The notes beneath the pieces were generated by a model. The model was not told where the DNA came from and made no database searches. It saw only the letters and a program-made list of their open reading frames with translations. Below, piece by piece: positions 7,773 through 17,747 of a stretch of 64,000 nt of DNA; within the stretch, counting starts at the first letter, position 1; every line of letters starts with the position of its first letter. Source of the DNA: Thalassotalea atypica (GTDB lineage Bacteria; Pseudomonadota; Gammaproteobacteria; Enterobacterales; Alteromonadaceae); assembly GCF_030295975.1 (NCBI RefSeq), contig NZ_AP027364.1, forward strand, positions 3,906,001-3,970,000. Direction: 5' to 3'. Both the position numbers and the translations under genes were made by a program.

Positions 7773-9425
7773 TTACTGAGCAAATGTTTTACCAAAGAAA
7801 TCTCCGTCGTTCCACTTGGGGCGCTCGGCTTGATTGGCGATTTCAAGTCCAATCATTAAATTAACCTCAGCAAATGAAGCTGCGGCCTGATAATTAATTG
7901 GTAAGTCAATTTGGTCACTGTGGTTATGATAGTGCGTGGACAAAAATTCTTTAAACACTTTACCGCCATCAATGTCAGGATCTTTAGATTTAAAGCCTGT
8001 CATTAGGAAAACTGAAGGAATACCCGCTTTAACAAAATTATAATGATCGCTACGGGTAAACAGTGCCTGCTCAGGCATCGGATCTGGGCTAAGGCTCATA
8101 TCAACTTTTTCTGCGGCCGCTTGTACAATTGGACCTAAAGTAGAGTGAGTTGAGCCAAATGCAATAACATCCGCAGACGGATACAAAATAAGCGGCATGT
8201 CCAAGTTTACGTTTGCCACCATTTTTGTTGCCGGCACTGTCGGGTTATTGGCAAAAAATCCTGAGCCTAATAAGCCTTTTTCTTCACCCGTTACAACAAC
8301 AAATAGCACCGAGCGTTTTGGTTTTGTTTCACTGGTAGCCATCATGCGCGCTGTTTCAAGTAAAATAGAAACTCCAGAGGCATTGTCTAACGCACCATTA
8401 TTAATATTATCTTCATGATCACCGTGCTCACTAATACCGATATGATCTAAATGCGCGCTGTAAACCACATACTCATCTTTGAGTTGTGGGTCGCTGCCTT
8501 CAATCGAAGCGACAATATTCGGGCTAGTAATTTGTTCATGACGTGATTTATTCGACAAACTAACCGTAGCTGCAAGCTCAAAACCTTTGATTGTTTTGTT
8601 TTCGCTGTCATCATTGAACACTTCAGCTAAGCTGCGCTGTGCCCCTGCAAATAATGGCTGAGCATGTTCGTGGTTCACATAAGCACTGCCTTTTAGCTGC
8701 GGATGTTTTCCAAATGGCGTTCCGTCTTTTTTAAGCCAACTTAAACGTGGGCCGTTTGCATATTTAGCTGAAACACTGTAGGCGCGCACTTTCTCACGCT
8801 TTGGCGTGTGTAATGAAATAATCCCAACAGCGCCGCGTTCAGCCGCATGACGCGCTTTTTCAGACGATGAACCGATATGTGCCCCCTCTTCTGAGGGTAG
8901 GCTTTCAGGGCGGCCAGTCAACATCACCACCACTTTGCCTTCCACATCTAACCCAGCATAGTCATCCAGCCCAAAAGCGTCGTTCACTACGCCATAGCCT
9001 ACAAAAACGGTTTCAGCGGTAATACTTGATTCAGTTGTTAATGCTGAGCCTGAAGCCAAAAACTGATCTGGATAGCTTAGTTCATGCTCCCCTGATTCAG
9101 ATGAAATGCTTAAAGCCGCACCATTTTCTTCTAAGAATGCCTTTCTGAAGGTGACGTTTTGCTCGAAGCCTTGATGTTCACCCATTGGAGATAAACCATA
9201 CTGTTTGAAGTATGATTTCACATAATTGGCTGCAATTTGGTAGCCTTCGCTGCCGGTATCGCGTCCTTTTAACATGTCATCGGCTAAAAACGCAATATGC
9301 GCTTTGATATTTTCCGCATTAACTACTGGCTGCGTAGCTGTGTTTTCTTGAGAGTCAGGCGTACAAGCCGAAAGTGCAGCAACGAGTAATAACCCCGACA
9401 TTGCGGCTGGTTTGAAATGATTCAT
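7773..9425 (-). CDS. M28 family zinc metallopeptidase lipoprotein with PA domain
   Basis: A 550-residue secreted aminopeptidase-like enzyme. The N-terminus is a lipoprotein signal (LVAALSAC, Cys21), so it is anchored in the envelope. A protease-associated domain lies at about residues 120-260. The M28 catalytic domain follows, with zinc ligands visible in order: His in YSAHLDHIG (about 325), Asp in NGALDNASG (about 346), the catalytic EE pair in TGEEKG (about 380), Asp in VNLDMPL and His in STHYHNHSDQID. It probably trims peptides outside the inner membrane. It is monocistronic with a strong terminator. Confidence 0.9.
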   Translation of the reverse strand: MNHFKPAAMSGLLLVAALSACTPDSQENTATQPVVNAENIKAHIAFLADDMLKGRDTGSEGYQIAANYVKSYFKQYGLSPMGEHQGFEQNVTFRKAFLEENGAALSISSESGEHELSYPDQFLASGSALTTESSITAETVFVGYGVVNDAFGLDDYAGLDVEGKVVVMLTGRPESLPSEEGAHIGSSSEKARHAAERGAVGIISLHTPKREKVRAYSVSAKYANGPRLSWLKKDGTPFGKHPQLKGSAYVNHEHAQPLFAGAQRSLAEVFNDDSENKTIKGFELAATVSLSNKSRHEQITSPNIVASIEGSDPQLKDEYVVYSAHLDHIGISEHGDHEDNINNGALDNASGVSILLETARMMATSETKPKRSVLFVVVTGEEKGLLGSGFFANNPTVPATKMVANVNLDMPLILYPSADVIAFGSTHSTLGPIVQAAAEKVDMSLSPDPMPEQALFTRSDHYNFVKAGIPSVFLMTGFKSKDPDIDGGKVFKEFLSTHYHNHSDQIDLPINYQAAASFAEVNLMIGLEIANQAERPKWNDGDFFGKTFAQ

Positions 9426-9522
9426 GTTTAAGATCTTTGTTGTAATTGACGCAACGCACTATATATTGCCGCATAATAAAACGCTAGAGTGATCAGATGT
9501 GCGGTTAAAATTACTCGATAAA

Positions 9523-9900
9523 TCACATAAAATCGTTTACTGAATAAGCTAGTGCTGCACATTCAACATAGACATGACAACTGCCAGATGTAGTGTCCCG
9601 ATAACATCGATCGAACACCATCGCATTTCCGCCAGCAGAGAGTACACTTTCTTTAAGGCCTTGTTTAACCGTTTGTATATTTGGCATATAGTCGCGAGGT
9701 CGTTCCTGACAATAATGACTTACCACAAGACCTAGTGGTTGATGTTGTAGTTGCCATATTTGATCGCGAGTCACTTCCCGCACCACGGTACGGCTGATTT
9801 CTTTTGTTACCTTACTATGACCATAATCACCAATATTGGTATTGATGTTGGCACATCCTGCTAAAAACAGCGAAATGCTCCCTAAAAGTAGATATTTCAT
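9523..9900 (-). CDS. RcsF-like outer-membrane lipoprotein
   Basis: A 125-residue lipoprotein (lipobox LAGC, Cys16). The C-terminal half has the RcsF arrangement: four cysteines, the last three in FDRC, SGSC and YVEC, after an alpha helix ending in AGGNAMVF. In RcsF these make the nonconsecutive disulfides of the folded sensor domain (compare E. coli ANAVLLHSC...GC...C). RcsF senses envelope stress and signals through IgaA/RcsC. No Rcs components are in this window, so the role is inferred from fold-level resemblance only. The long Pro-rich linker of RcsF is missing. A clear AAAGGA precedes the ATG. Confidence 0.55.
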   Translation of the reverse strand: MKYLLLGSISLFLAGCANINTNIGDYGHSKVTKEISRTVVREVTRDQIWQLQHQPLGLVVSHYCQERPRDYMPNIQTVKQGLKESVLSAGGNAMVFDRCYRDTTSGSCHVYVECAALAYSVNDFM

Positions 9901-9941
9901 GCATTAGTCCTTTAATTGCTGAATAGAGCTTTTACCTTAAG

Positions 9942-10412
9942 TTAAATAATAGATATACCCAAATCTTTTTTCACATGCTCCATGACCACATAGGTATTGG
10001 TTTGTGATACAGCGGGCAATTCCACAATAAAGCCTAACACCTCACGGTAAGCTTCCATATCTTCAAAACGCAGTTTGATCAAGTAATCAAAGCCCCCTGC
10101 TACCATATGACATTCTGCCACTTCTTTTATTTTAACCACTTCATCACGAAACTTATGAAAGACATCTTTGGTGGTTCTGTCTAACGTCACTTGAATAAAC
10201 GCAGACATGCCATATTTGAGTTTTTTGGGATTTAAAAATGCGCCATAACGCTCGATATAACCCTCTGCTTCAAGACGTTTAACCCGATCAAGACAGGGAC
10301 TGGCACTTAAGTTAACTTTTTTGGCCAAATCTACATTAGAAATTCGGCCATCTTTTTGAAGAGTGTCTAAAATTGTTAGATCGATTCGATCCAATATGCG
10401 GTCTCTATTCAT
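9942..10412 (-). CDS. Lrp/AsnC family regulator, probable proline-responsive PutR
   Basis: A 156-residue feast/famine regulator. The N-terminal helix-turn-helix covers about residues 8-55 (LDTLQKDGRISNVDLAKKVNLSASPCLDRVKRLEAEG). The C-terminal ligand-binding RAM domain includes CHMVAGGFDYLIKLRF. It is divergent from putA with a 147-bp intergenic region. In proteobacteria whose PutA lacks a DNA-binding domain, a neighbouring Lrp-type PutR commonly activates putA on proline. Size, orientation and context fit that role, which remains an inference. Confidence 0.88.
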   Translation of the reverse strand: MNRDRILDRIDLTILDTLQKDGRISNVDLAKKVNLSASPCLDRVKRLEAEGYIERYGAFLNPKKLKYGMSAFIQVTLDRTTKDVFHKFRDEVVKIKEVAECHMVAGGFDYLIKLRFEDMEAYREVLGFIVELPAVSQTNTYVVMEHVKKDLGISII

Positions 10413-10465
10413 AATCTTACTCAGTATTTATTATTGCAAATATCACATTAAACAAAATTATATAC

Positions 10466-10517
10466 CGTAAAAATACGAATTACACCAACATATACGGATG
10501 TCATTGTCGTAAAATAC
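10466..10517. promoter_or_regulatory. Repeated CGTAAAA(A)TAC elements in the putR-putA intergenic region
   Basis: CGTAAAAATACG (10466-10477, inverted arms CGTA/TACG) recurs as CGTAAAATAC at 10508-10517. The start-to-start distance is 42 bp, about four helical turns. Phased AT-rich repeats are what an oligomeric Lrp-family protein would wrap. Candidate operators only. Confidence 0.4.
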
Positions 10518-10559
10518 AGCACTTATATTAAATTAAATAAATTACAAACGGGTGGTTAT

Positions 10560-13500
10560 ATGCTTTTTAACGGTTCACTTAAAGCACAAGATTCGATTCG
10601 TCAGACAATTCGCGATCATTATCGTGCCGATGAAAATAAAGTACTAGATACACTATTACCAATTGCTGAAATTGATGTAGAAGCAAAGTCGCGAGCATGG
10701 GATTACGCCCGTCAACTCGTTGTTAACATTCGTAGAGACCAAGAAGGTCAAGGTGGCGTTGATGCCTTACTGAACGAATTCTCACTTTCAACAGAAGAAG
10801 GTGTGGTACTGATGTGTTTAGCCGAAGCTTTGCTTCGTGTTCCTGATAAAGCAACGGCAGATAGCCTTATTCGTGACAAATTGGCCGAAGGTGATTGGAG
10901 CGCACATATCGGTAATAGCGACTCAATGTTTGTAAATGCCTCTTCTTGGGGTTTGTTATTAACAGGTAAGCTAGTTAATTACACTGACAGCAAGAAAAAA
11001 ACTCAATTTGGTTTACTCAAGAAAACGGTTGGTCGCCTAGGTGAACCTGTAATCCGCAAAGCGGTACGTTATGCCATGAAAATTATGGGCACTCAGTTTG
11101 TTATGGGTAGTAACATAAACAGTGCAGTTGAACGTGCTAAAGCAGTTGAAGCGAAAGGTTATACTTATTCTTACGATATGCTCGGCGAAGGCGCTCGCAC
11201 CATGAAAGACGCTGATCGCTACTTTGATTCATACATGACAGCCATAGATTCCATTGGCTATGCGGCAAAAAATAAAGGGCCTCAAAAAAGTCCGGGTATT
11301 TCAATTAAGTTATCGGCGATTCACCCACGCTATGAATTTTCACATCGTGAACGCGTTATTGATGAGATCATCCCTCGCCTTAAAAAACTGGCCATTGCAG
11401 CTAAAGCCTACGATATAGGCTTCACCGTTGATGCAGAAGAAGCAGACCGTTTAGATATCTCTTTAGATATTATTGAAGCGGTTTTCTCTGATAAAGATTT
11501 AGCCGGATGGGACGGTTTTGGTATTGCTGTTCAAGCCTATCAAAAACGCGGTCTATTTGTCATTGAGTGGGTTCGTGAGTTAACCCAACGCGTTGGCCGT
11601 CAAATGATGGTTCGCCTAGTTAAAGGCGCTTACTGGGACAGTGAAGTGAAGCATTGTCAGGCAGAAGGGTTAGAAGATTTCCCCGTGTTCTCTCGTAAAC
11701 CTTCAACTGACGTTTCATACCAAGCTTGTGCGAAGAAACTTCTGGAATATCGTGACACCATCTATCCTCAATTTGCGACTCACAACGCCTATACTGTCGC
11801 CACTATTCTAGAAATTGCTCAAGATGCACGTGGCTTTGAATTCCAGCGCTTACACGGTATGGGGGAGTCTTTATTTGATCAAGTGGTCACCAACAAGAAA
11901 GTCCCTTGCCGTGTTTACGCACCTGTTGGTGAACATTCAGACCTACTGGCTTACTTGGTGCGCCGATTGCTGGAAAATGGCGCAAACAGCTCTTTTGTGA
12001 ATAATATTGTTGATGACAACATCCCTGTCGAATCATTATTAGCTGACCCAGTGGAAACAGTACAAAGTTGGGAAAACAAATATAATCCACAAATACCTCA
12101 AGCTATCGACATTTATGGGCAAGAACGCGCCAATTCAAAGGGTATCGATTTAACCGATATCGACCAAGTTAGCCAAATGCGTGACAACATCGAAGCATGG
12201 GTAAACACCAACCAGCAAGAAGTTGCGCAGGTAAATACAGACATTGAAGGTTTAGAAGCAGTTACTAACCCTGCGAATCACAACGAAGTACTCGGTTACA
12301 TCCAACATGCTGATGAAGCGCAAATGGCTGCTATTGTTGAACGTGCAAACAACGCCTTCAGCGATTGGTCGAAAACCAGTGTTGATGAACGTGCACTCAT
12401 TTTATTAAAAACTGCAGATGCACTCGAAGCTCATCGTGATGAACTCATTGCACTTTGTACAAAAGAAGCCGGTAAAACCATTATCGATGGTGTATCTGAA
12501 GTGCGTGAAGCAGTTGATTTTTGTCGTTACTACGCCGCTCGTGCACATGAATTACTTGCCGATGGCACATTAGAAGCTCGTGGTGTTGTCCTTTGTATTA
12601 GCCCTTGGAACTTCCCATTAGCTATTTTCCTTGGCCAAGTCTCTGCTGCTATCGTTGCGGGTAACACCGTTGTTGCTAAACCAGCGGAACAAACCAGTTT
12701 GGTCGCCCTGCGCACCATTGAGTTAATGCGTGAAGCCGGTTTGCCAACTTCAGTGGTAGTGCCAGTAATTGCTCGTGGTAGCAAAGTCGGTCAAATCATT
12801 GTGCCAGACGCTCGCATTCAAGCGATCATGTTTACTGGTTCAACTGAAACAGGCGCTTGGATTTCTCAAAAACTAGCTGAGCGCAGCGGTGACCCAGTAC
12901 CACTTATTGCAGAAACAGGTGGTCAAAACTGTATGGTCATTGACTCTACCGCTTTACCTGAGCAAGTAGTTGATGACGTTATAGCGTCAGGATTCCAAAG
13001 TGCAGGCCAACGTTGCTCAGCTTTGCGCGTATTGTTCTTACAGGATGATATAGCAGATAAAGTGATTGGTATGATCAAAGGTGCAATGCAAGAGCTACAT
13101 GTTGGCGATCCTGCATTCTTCAGCACAGATGTTGGTCCGGTCATTGACCAAAAGGCATTAAACGCCTTAAATGCACATGTTGATTATTTATCAACTAACG
13201 GGAAACTGCATTACGCCTGCAAAGCACCAGAAATGGGTGATACACCGCATAATTTCTTCGTGCCTCGTTTGTATGAAATCAGCAACCTGTCCGTGCTTAA
13301 GAAAGAAGTTTTTGGTCCAATTGTCCATATTGTTCGTTATCAAGCATCAGAGCTTGAAAATGTTATTGATCAAATAAACGGAACTGGCTTTGGGTTAACC
13401 ATGGGTATACACACTCGAATAGAAGAAAAAGCGCAATACCTTGCTGCACGCTCTCGTGCAGGCAATGTTTATGTAAACCGTAACATGATCGGCGCTGTTG

Positions 13501-14372
13501 TAGGTGTGCAACCATTTGGTGGTCGCGGTCTATCGGGTACTGGCCCTAAAGCTGGTGGTCCAATGTACCTAACGCGCCTCGTTAAAGATAAAGTCGCGGC
13601 GGTAGATGTACCATTAAGTGAAGAAAAGCTGGCGCATTATCTCGACTTATTTGACCAAGCATTGCCAACCGCTGGTCAAGTGGACGCATCACTTAAGAAC
13701 ATCAAGCGCATTGAACTAGTCTGGAGTTTTACCTCACTAAATGATCGCGTTTCAGTTTTACGTCAATTGCTTGCACAAATATCATCGAATAAAGAAGTTA
13801 AACAAGAAACTGATCTTGCAAAAACACTAACCGATGCCAGAGCTCAACTATTGTTAATTGAAAAAGCATTGGACAAGCCAACTGAATTGCCAGGCCCTAC
13901 GGGTGAATCTAACATTCTTCACTTAGAGTCTCGCGGTACGGTTGCTTGTGTTCGTTGTACTGATACGTCATTTGATTTTTGGATGTTGTCAGTCATTTCA
14001 GCCTTAGCCACTGGTAACTGTGTGGTAGCCGTAGTTGATAATGCATACTTAGAAGAGACAAAAAGTATACAAGCGCAATTGGTCGACAGCGGCTTGCCTA
14101 AAGGTGTATTTAGCGTAGCCACACTCGGGCATTTACCTGTTTGTTTGAATCATCCTCATTTAGCCGGTGCGGTTGTCGACAATCAAAGCCCAATGAAAAA
14201 GTACATTGGTGAAACTATTGCCGCTCGCAAAGGCGCGATACTCCCGCTAATTACCGCATACACCAATAAGAGCTTATTCGAGCGAATGGTTACAGAGAAA
14301 ACCATCACCATTGATACAACTGCCGCTGGTGGTAATGCTTCATTAATGACCATGGAAATTACTGATAGCTAA
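10560..14372 (+). CDS. putA: Bifunctional proline dehydrogenase / L-glutamate-gamma-semialdehyde dehydrogenase PutA
   Basis: Oxidises proline to glutamate in two steps at the inner face of the membrane. The 1270-residue protein starts directly in the helical arm. The FAD-binding proline dehydrogenase barrel runs to about residue 480 (SPGISIKLSAIHPRY, VRLVKGAYWDSE, LENGANSSFVN). The NAD-dependent aldehyde dehydrogenase spans about 560-1030 with catalytic Cys819 (GQRCSALRV), followed by a C-terminal ALDH-like domain of about 200 residues. The N-terminal ribbon-helix-helix repressor domain of E. coli PutA is absent, making this a type-B PutA. GGGTGG lies upstream of the ATG. Confidence 0.96.
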   Translation: MLFNGSLKAQDSIRQTIRDHYRADENKVLDTLLPIAEIDVEAKSRAWDYARQLVVNIRRDQEGQGGVDALLNEFSLSTEEGVVLMCLAEALLRVPDKATADSLIRDKLAEGDWSAHIGNSDSMFVNASSWGLLLTGKLVNYTDSKKKTQFGLLKKTVGRLGEPVIRKAVRYAMKIMGTQFVMGSNINSAVERAKAVEAKGYTYSYDMLGEGARTMKDADRYFDSYMTAIDSIGYAAKNKGPQKSPGISIKLSAIHPRYEFSHRERVIDEIIPRLKKLAIAAKAYDIGFTVDAEEADRLDISLDIIEAVFSDKDLAGWDGFGIAVQAYQKRGLFVIEWVRELTQRVGRQMMVRLVKGAYWDSEVKHCQAEGLEDFPVFSRKPSTDVSYQACAKKLLEYRDTIYPQFATHNAYTVATILEIAQDARGFEFQRLHGMGESLFDQVVTNKKVPCRVYAPVGEHSDLLAYLVRRLLENGANSSFVNNIVDDNIPVESLLADPVETVQSWENKYNPQIPQAIDIYGQERANSKGIDLTDIDQVSQMRDNIEAWVNTNQQEVAQVNTDIEGLEAVTNPANHNEVLGYIQHADEAQMAAIVERANNAFSDWSKTSVDERALILLKTADALEAHRDELIALCTKEAGKTIIDGVSEVREAVDFCRYYAARAHELLADGTLEARGVVLCISPWNFPLAIFLGQVSAAIVAGNTVVAKPAEQTSLVALRTIELMREAGLPTSVVVPVIARGSKVGQIIVPDARIQAIMFTGSTETGAWISQKLAERSGDPVPLIAETGGQNCMVIDSTALPEQVVDDVIASGFQSAGQRCSALRVLFLQDDIADKVIGMIKGAMQELHVGDPAFFSTDVGPVIDQKALNALNAHVDYLSTNGKLHYACKAPEMGDTPHNFFVPRLYEISNLSVLKKEVFGPIVHIVRYQASELENVIDQINGTGFGLTMGIHTRIEEKAQYLAARSRAGNVYVNRNMIGAVVGVQPFGGRGLSGTGPKAGGPMYLTRLVKDKVAAVDVPLSEEKLAHYLDLFDQALPTAGQVDASLKNIKRIELVWSFTSLNDRVSVLRQLLAQISSNKEVKQETDLAKTLTDARAQLLLIEKALDKPTELPGPTGESNILHLESRGTVACVRCTDTSFDFWMLSVISALATGNCVVAVVDNAYLEETKSIQAQLVDSGLPKGVFSVATLGHLPVCLNHPHLAGAVVDNQSPMKKYIGETIAARKGAILPLITAYTNKSLFERMVTEKTITIDTTAAGGNASLMTMEITDS

Positions 14373-14403
14373 TTTGAAGGGTAAACACGCTTTCGTTTGA
14401 TAT

Positions 14404-14440
14404 AAAAACGCTAAATGGTCTAAGCCGTTTAGCGTTTTTT
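14404..14440 (+). terminator. putA terminator
   Basis: AAAACGCTAAA and TTTAGCGTTTT form a stem around an internal GG/CC pair, ending in six T residues. It lies about 32 bp after the putA stop. Confidence 0.85.
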
Positions 14441-14503
14441 ATTTACTTGAACAATAAGTTATATGCTCAAGTAATAATTCACCTATTAACTGAATAACGT
14501 TAA

Positions 14504-17071
14504 TTAATCCAATTGGATAAGTTTTTGAATTTTCATAGCTGGTAGAGGTTTATGAAAATAGTAACCTTGGCCATACATACAACCCATTTGCGCCAACAGC
14601 TCGGCATCCGCATTTTGCTCAACGCCTTCACCTATCGTCGCCATTTTTAAATTTGTGGCCAAATCGATAATGGTTTTGATAATTGCTTTGTTAGTCACTT
14701 TGGTACTCGCACGATCAACAAACGAACGGTCTATTTTCAACACATCTATCGGGAATCGATGTAAGTAACTGAGGCTTGAATAGCCAGTACCAAAATCGTC
14801 TAAGAGAATTTTTACCCCTAACTGTTTAAGCGCTTGCATATTAGCCAAAACGACATCAGTTTCTTCCAGTAACGCCCTTTCCGTAAGTTCAATTCGTAAT
14901 TGCTCTGGCTTTATTCCTGTCACCTGTAGAATATTTTTAATGTCATCAGCCAAAGTTTGGGTAAAAAAGTGATCACAAAACAAGTTACAGCTAACGTATA
15001 AGTTATCCTGTTGATTTAAATTTTTCCATTGCTTAATTTGTCGGCACGACGCTTCTATTATTTGCAGATCTATCGCCATCACTAACTTGGTTTCTTCTGC
15101 TAAGGGTATAAACACTCCAGGGTATACTAGGCCCCTTTTGGGACTTTTCCACCTCGCTAACGCTTCAAAGCCAACAATTTCATTTGTTGCTAAACGTACA
15201 ATGGGCTGAAAATAAGGTATGAATTCATGGTGCCTAAGTGCTTCTCGAATATCTGCTTCGAGGACAAGGTCATCTTGAATTTTTTGGTGCATGCTAGCAT
15301 CAAATTCTTCATAGCGGCCCTTCCCGTTGTCCTTGGCATAGTACATGGCAGTATCCGCATCACGTAACATGGTATCGGCATCCTTATAACGAGGATCACT
15401 GAACAGCAGTCCAACACTGGTCCCGATAAAGACTTGCTGGTTTTCTAATTCAAATGGTCGAGAAAGTGCGAAGGTTATGCGCTCTGCTATTTCGTATGCT
15501 TCGTCTTTGTTATCCAAGTCCTCAATAAGTATGACAAACTCATCACCGCCTAAACGAGCGACAATATCTTTATCTCGAATAATTTGTTTCAATTGTTTAG
15601 CAACAATTCGGAGCAGCATGTCGCCAGCATGATGCCCTAAGCTGTCATTGACCATTTTAAATCTGTCTAGATCTAAAAATAGGACTGCAAATTCTTCACG
15701 GCGATGCCTTTTGACCGATGCGATTGCGCGATTTAACAAATCATTAAACACGACACGATTAGGTAACCCAGTTAATGAGTCATGTGAGGCATTATGGGTG
15801 AGCATTTTTTCAGCTTGCTTGCGCTGGCGAATTTCTTCTTCTAGTGCGATGGTTCTTAATTTAACTTGTTGCTCGAGTAATTCATGAGATTGGCGTTCGT
15901 TATCGAGCACTTCACGACGCTTAATGGAAGTGGAGACATGATGTGAAACGAAATTCATCAATTCAGCGTCGTTTTCATCATATATTGTTGATTCATGGTA
16001 ACTCTGTACCACCATGACACCGATCACTTCATCAGAATATACAAGGGGAACACCAAGCCATGAATGAGTTTCTTGTTGAGGCTTTTTAGCCTTACCTTGA
16101 TTATGCAGCTGTTGCATATCTTGTTGAGATAAAAGCTGAGTTTTACCTGTTCGAATAACATGAGCTAAGAATTGATCGGATAATTTTTGCGGTTGAAAGT
16201 CTTTCGCTAAATTAATTGCAGCTAAATCGACATAATAAACAAAATCTATCGTTTCACTTTCTTTATCATACTTTGTGATAAAAAAGTTCGATGCGTTGAT
16301 CAACTGTCCAATAATGTTATGCACTTGACTGTAGAATTTATCTATTTCAATCGATGCATCATTGGTTAATTCTGATATGCGGTAGAGAGATTCCTGTAAT
16401 AACTCAGCACGTTCACGCTCCCTGATTTGCTCCATAAGTTCACTTGTTCTAGAGCTAACGGCATGTTGTAATCGTTCTCGGTCTTGCAAGCGTAACATTG
16501 CTGTAACTACATGCTGTGCAGTAAACATCAATAATTCTTTATCTTGCTCTAAATATCGAGTGGACTCCGAATAACTCTGCACTGCCATCACGCCGATGAC
16601 GTAGCCTTCGTGTATCAAGGGAACTCCTAACCAGTCCATGCCAACGGCACCAACATGACCTAAAATACCTTGTTCAACATATCCCGAAATAAGCTCAGGA
16701 GTTGCCAGCATGGCTTGTCCTGTTTCAATCACATAGTGTGTCATTGAGCCTTTCAATTTATCATACGGAATCGTTCCTATAGGCATGGTGTCTTCTTCAT
16801 CGACATGATAAACAAATTCCAATGTTGCAAGTGTTTGGTCGTACATCACGACATAGAAATTTTTTGCGACCATTAAACCGGAAATTACCTGATGGACCTG
16901 CTCAAAAAAACTATTAAGCTCGGTACATTCTTGAGACAGTTTATTAAGTTTAAATAACGCAGTATGGCGATCTTGGAGGTTTTGATAACTTGCACGCAAA
17001 CGCTCAAGTTCGCCTGACAATTCGTCATGGCGTTGATTCAATGTGTTACTTGCTGATACAAGTCTAGGCAT
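14504..17071 (-). CDS. GAF-GAF-GGDEF-EAL c-di-GMP signalling protein
   Basis: An 855-residue cytosolic protein. A short coiled coil (1-40) is followed by two related GAF-like domains (about 45-200 and 225-395); both contain the same WLGVPL...VIGVMAVQSY pattern, so they are probably an internal duplication. The GGDEF domain has an intact active site (RLGGDEF, about 508-512). The EAL domain has EAL near 635, ELTERA, DDFGTGYSSL, KIDRSF and GEGVE, all intact. Both synthesis and hydrolysis of c-di-GMP are chemically possible; the GAF pair presumably decides. No transmembrane segment is seen. It is a single gene, convergent with putA. Confidence 0.93.
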   Translation of the reverse strand: MPRLVSASNTLNQRHDELSGELERLRASYQNLQDRHTALFKLNKLSQECTELNSFFEQVHQVISGLMVAKNFYVVMYDQTLATLEFVYHVDEEDTMPIGTIPYDKLKGSMTHYVIETGQAMLATPELISGYVEQGILGHVGAVGMDWLGVPLIHEGYVIGVMAVQSYSESTRYLEQDKELLMFTAQHVVTAMLRLQDRERLQHAVSSRTSELMEQIRERERAELLQESLYRISELTNDASIEIDKFYSQVHNIIGQLINASNFFITKYDKESETIDFVYYVDLAAINLAKDFQPQKLSDQFLAHVIRTGKTQLLSQQDMQQLHNQGKAKKPQQETHSWLGVPLVYSDEVIGVMVVQSYHESTIYDENDAELMNFVSHHVSTSIKRREVLDNERQSHELLEQQVKLRTIALEEEIRQRKQAEKMLTHNASHDSLTGLPNRVVFNDLLNRAIASVKRHRREEFAVLFLDLDRFKMVNDSLGHHAGDMLLRIVAKQLKQIIRDKDIVARLGGDEFVILIEDLDNKDEAYEIAERITFALSRPFELENQQVFIGTSVGLLFSDPRYKDADTMLRDADTAMYYAKDNGKGRYEEFDASMHQKIQDDLVLEADIREALRHHEFIPYFQPIVRLATNEIVGFEALARWKSPKRGLVYPGVFIPLAEETKLVMAIDLQIIEASCRQIKQWKNLNQQDNLYVSCNLFCDHFFTQTLADDIKNILQVTGIKPEQLRIELTERALLEETDVVLANMQALKQLGVKILLDDFGTGYSSLSYLHRFPIDVLKIDRSFVDRASTKVTNKAIIKTIIDLATNLKMATIGEGVEQNADAELLAQMGCMYGQGYYFHKPLPAMKIQKLIQLD

Positions 17072-17267
17072 GCTGATATTAGAACCTCTTAATCAATTAC
17101 CTAAATTATAAAACGAAGCGAACCTTCATATATATATGCACATTAGTTACAAGTCTGAAAACAAATCAGCTCCACTTAACGTACATTCAAAAACAATGAT
17201 TAATCATGTTACCAAGATGGCAAACCAATAATCACCAATCATTAGATTCAATCATACTGTCACTTCA

Positions 17268-17570
17268 TTAATTATTTTGATCTGCAAGTGAGTTTACCTT
17301 TTCTTTGTTTGCACAAACTGCTGCTTGCTGATCATCACGATAATACCGTAAATTGATACAATCTTGTTCATATCGTCTTTCAAGCTCTGCTCTAACTATA
17401 GGGCTATCTTTAGTATTTGAAATTTGACGCTGTAAGACTTGGCATTGCTGTACTTGCTCAGCAGCCACAGTGACGTCTTCACAAATTTTTCCATGAGAAG
17501 AGCAACCAGCTAATAGTATAAAACCTGCACACATAACCGTCAAAAGTGGAAATTGGGCAATTTTCTTCAT
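17268..17570 (-). CDS. Small lipoprotein of unknown function
   Basis: A 100-residue product starting at the ATG that begins MKKIAQFPLL; a longer reading from 17627 would put 19 polar residues before an obvious signal sequence. The lipobox is LLAGC. The mature part is helical and polar, with five cysteines (HGKICED, VQQCQVL, QDCINLR, AAVCANK plus the lipid Cys). The ER-rich middle resembles other small Alteromonadales lipoproteins, but I do not recognise a named family. Confidence 0.65.
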   Translation of the reverse strand: MKKIAQFPLLTVMCAGFILLAGCSSHGKICEDVTVAAEQVQQCQVLQRQISNTKDSPIVRAELERRYEQDCINLRYYRDDQQAAVCANKEKVNSLADQNN

Positions 17571-17685
17571 AATGGAACTTCTATTAATTATTATAGGTAC
17601 TTGATCATTATAACCAGACAATAGCAAAGCGATAGCTGTTATTAAAGCTGACCAATTGGTTAACTTATGTTAGATTAGCTATAAT

Positions 17686-17697
17686 TAACTATAGTTA
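17686..17697. promoter_or_regulatory. Palindrome TAACTATAGTTA upstream of the dioxygenase gene
   Basis: A perfect 12-bp palindrome 50 bp before the dioxygenase start, in a very AT-rich promoter-like stretch (TATAAT-like elements at 17679-17684). It could be an operator or chance in AT-rich sequence. Confidence 0.25.
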
Positions 17698-17747
17698 TTG
17701 TAATTTAGTATTAGTAATTTAATTACTCTTTAATAGGAATTGCCAGA

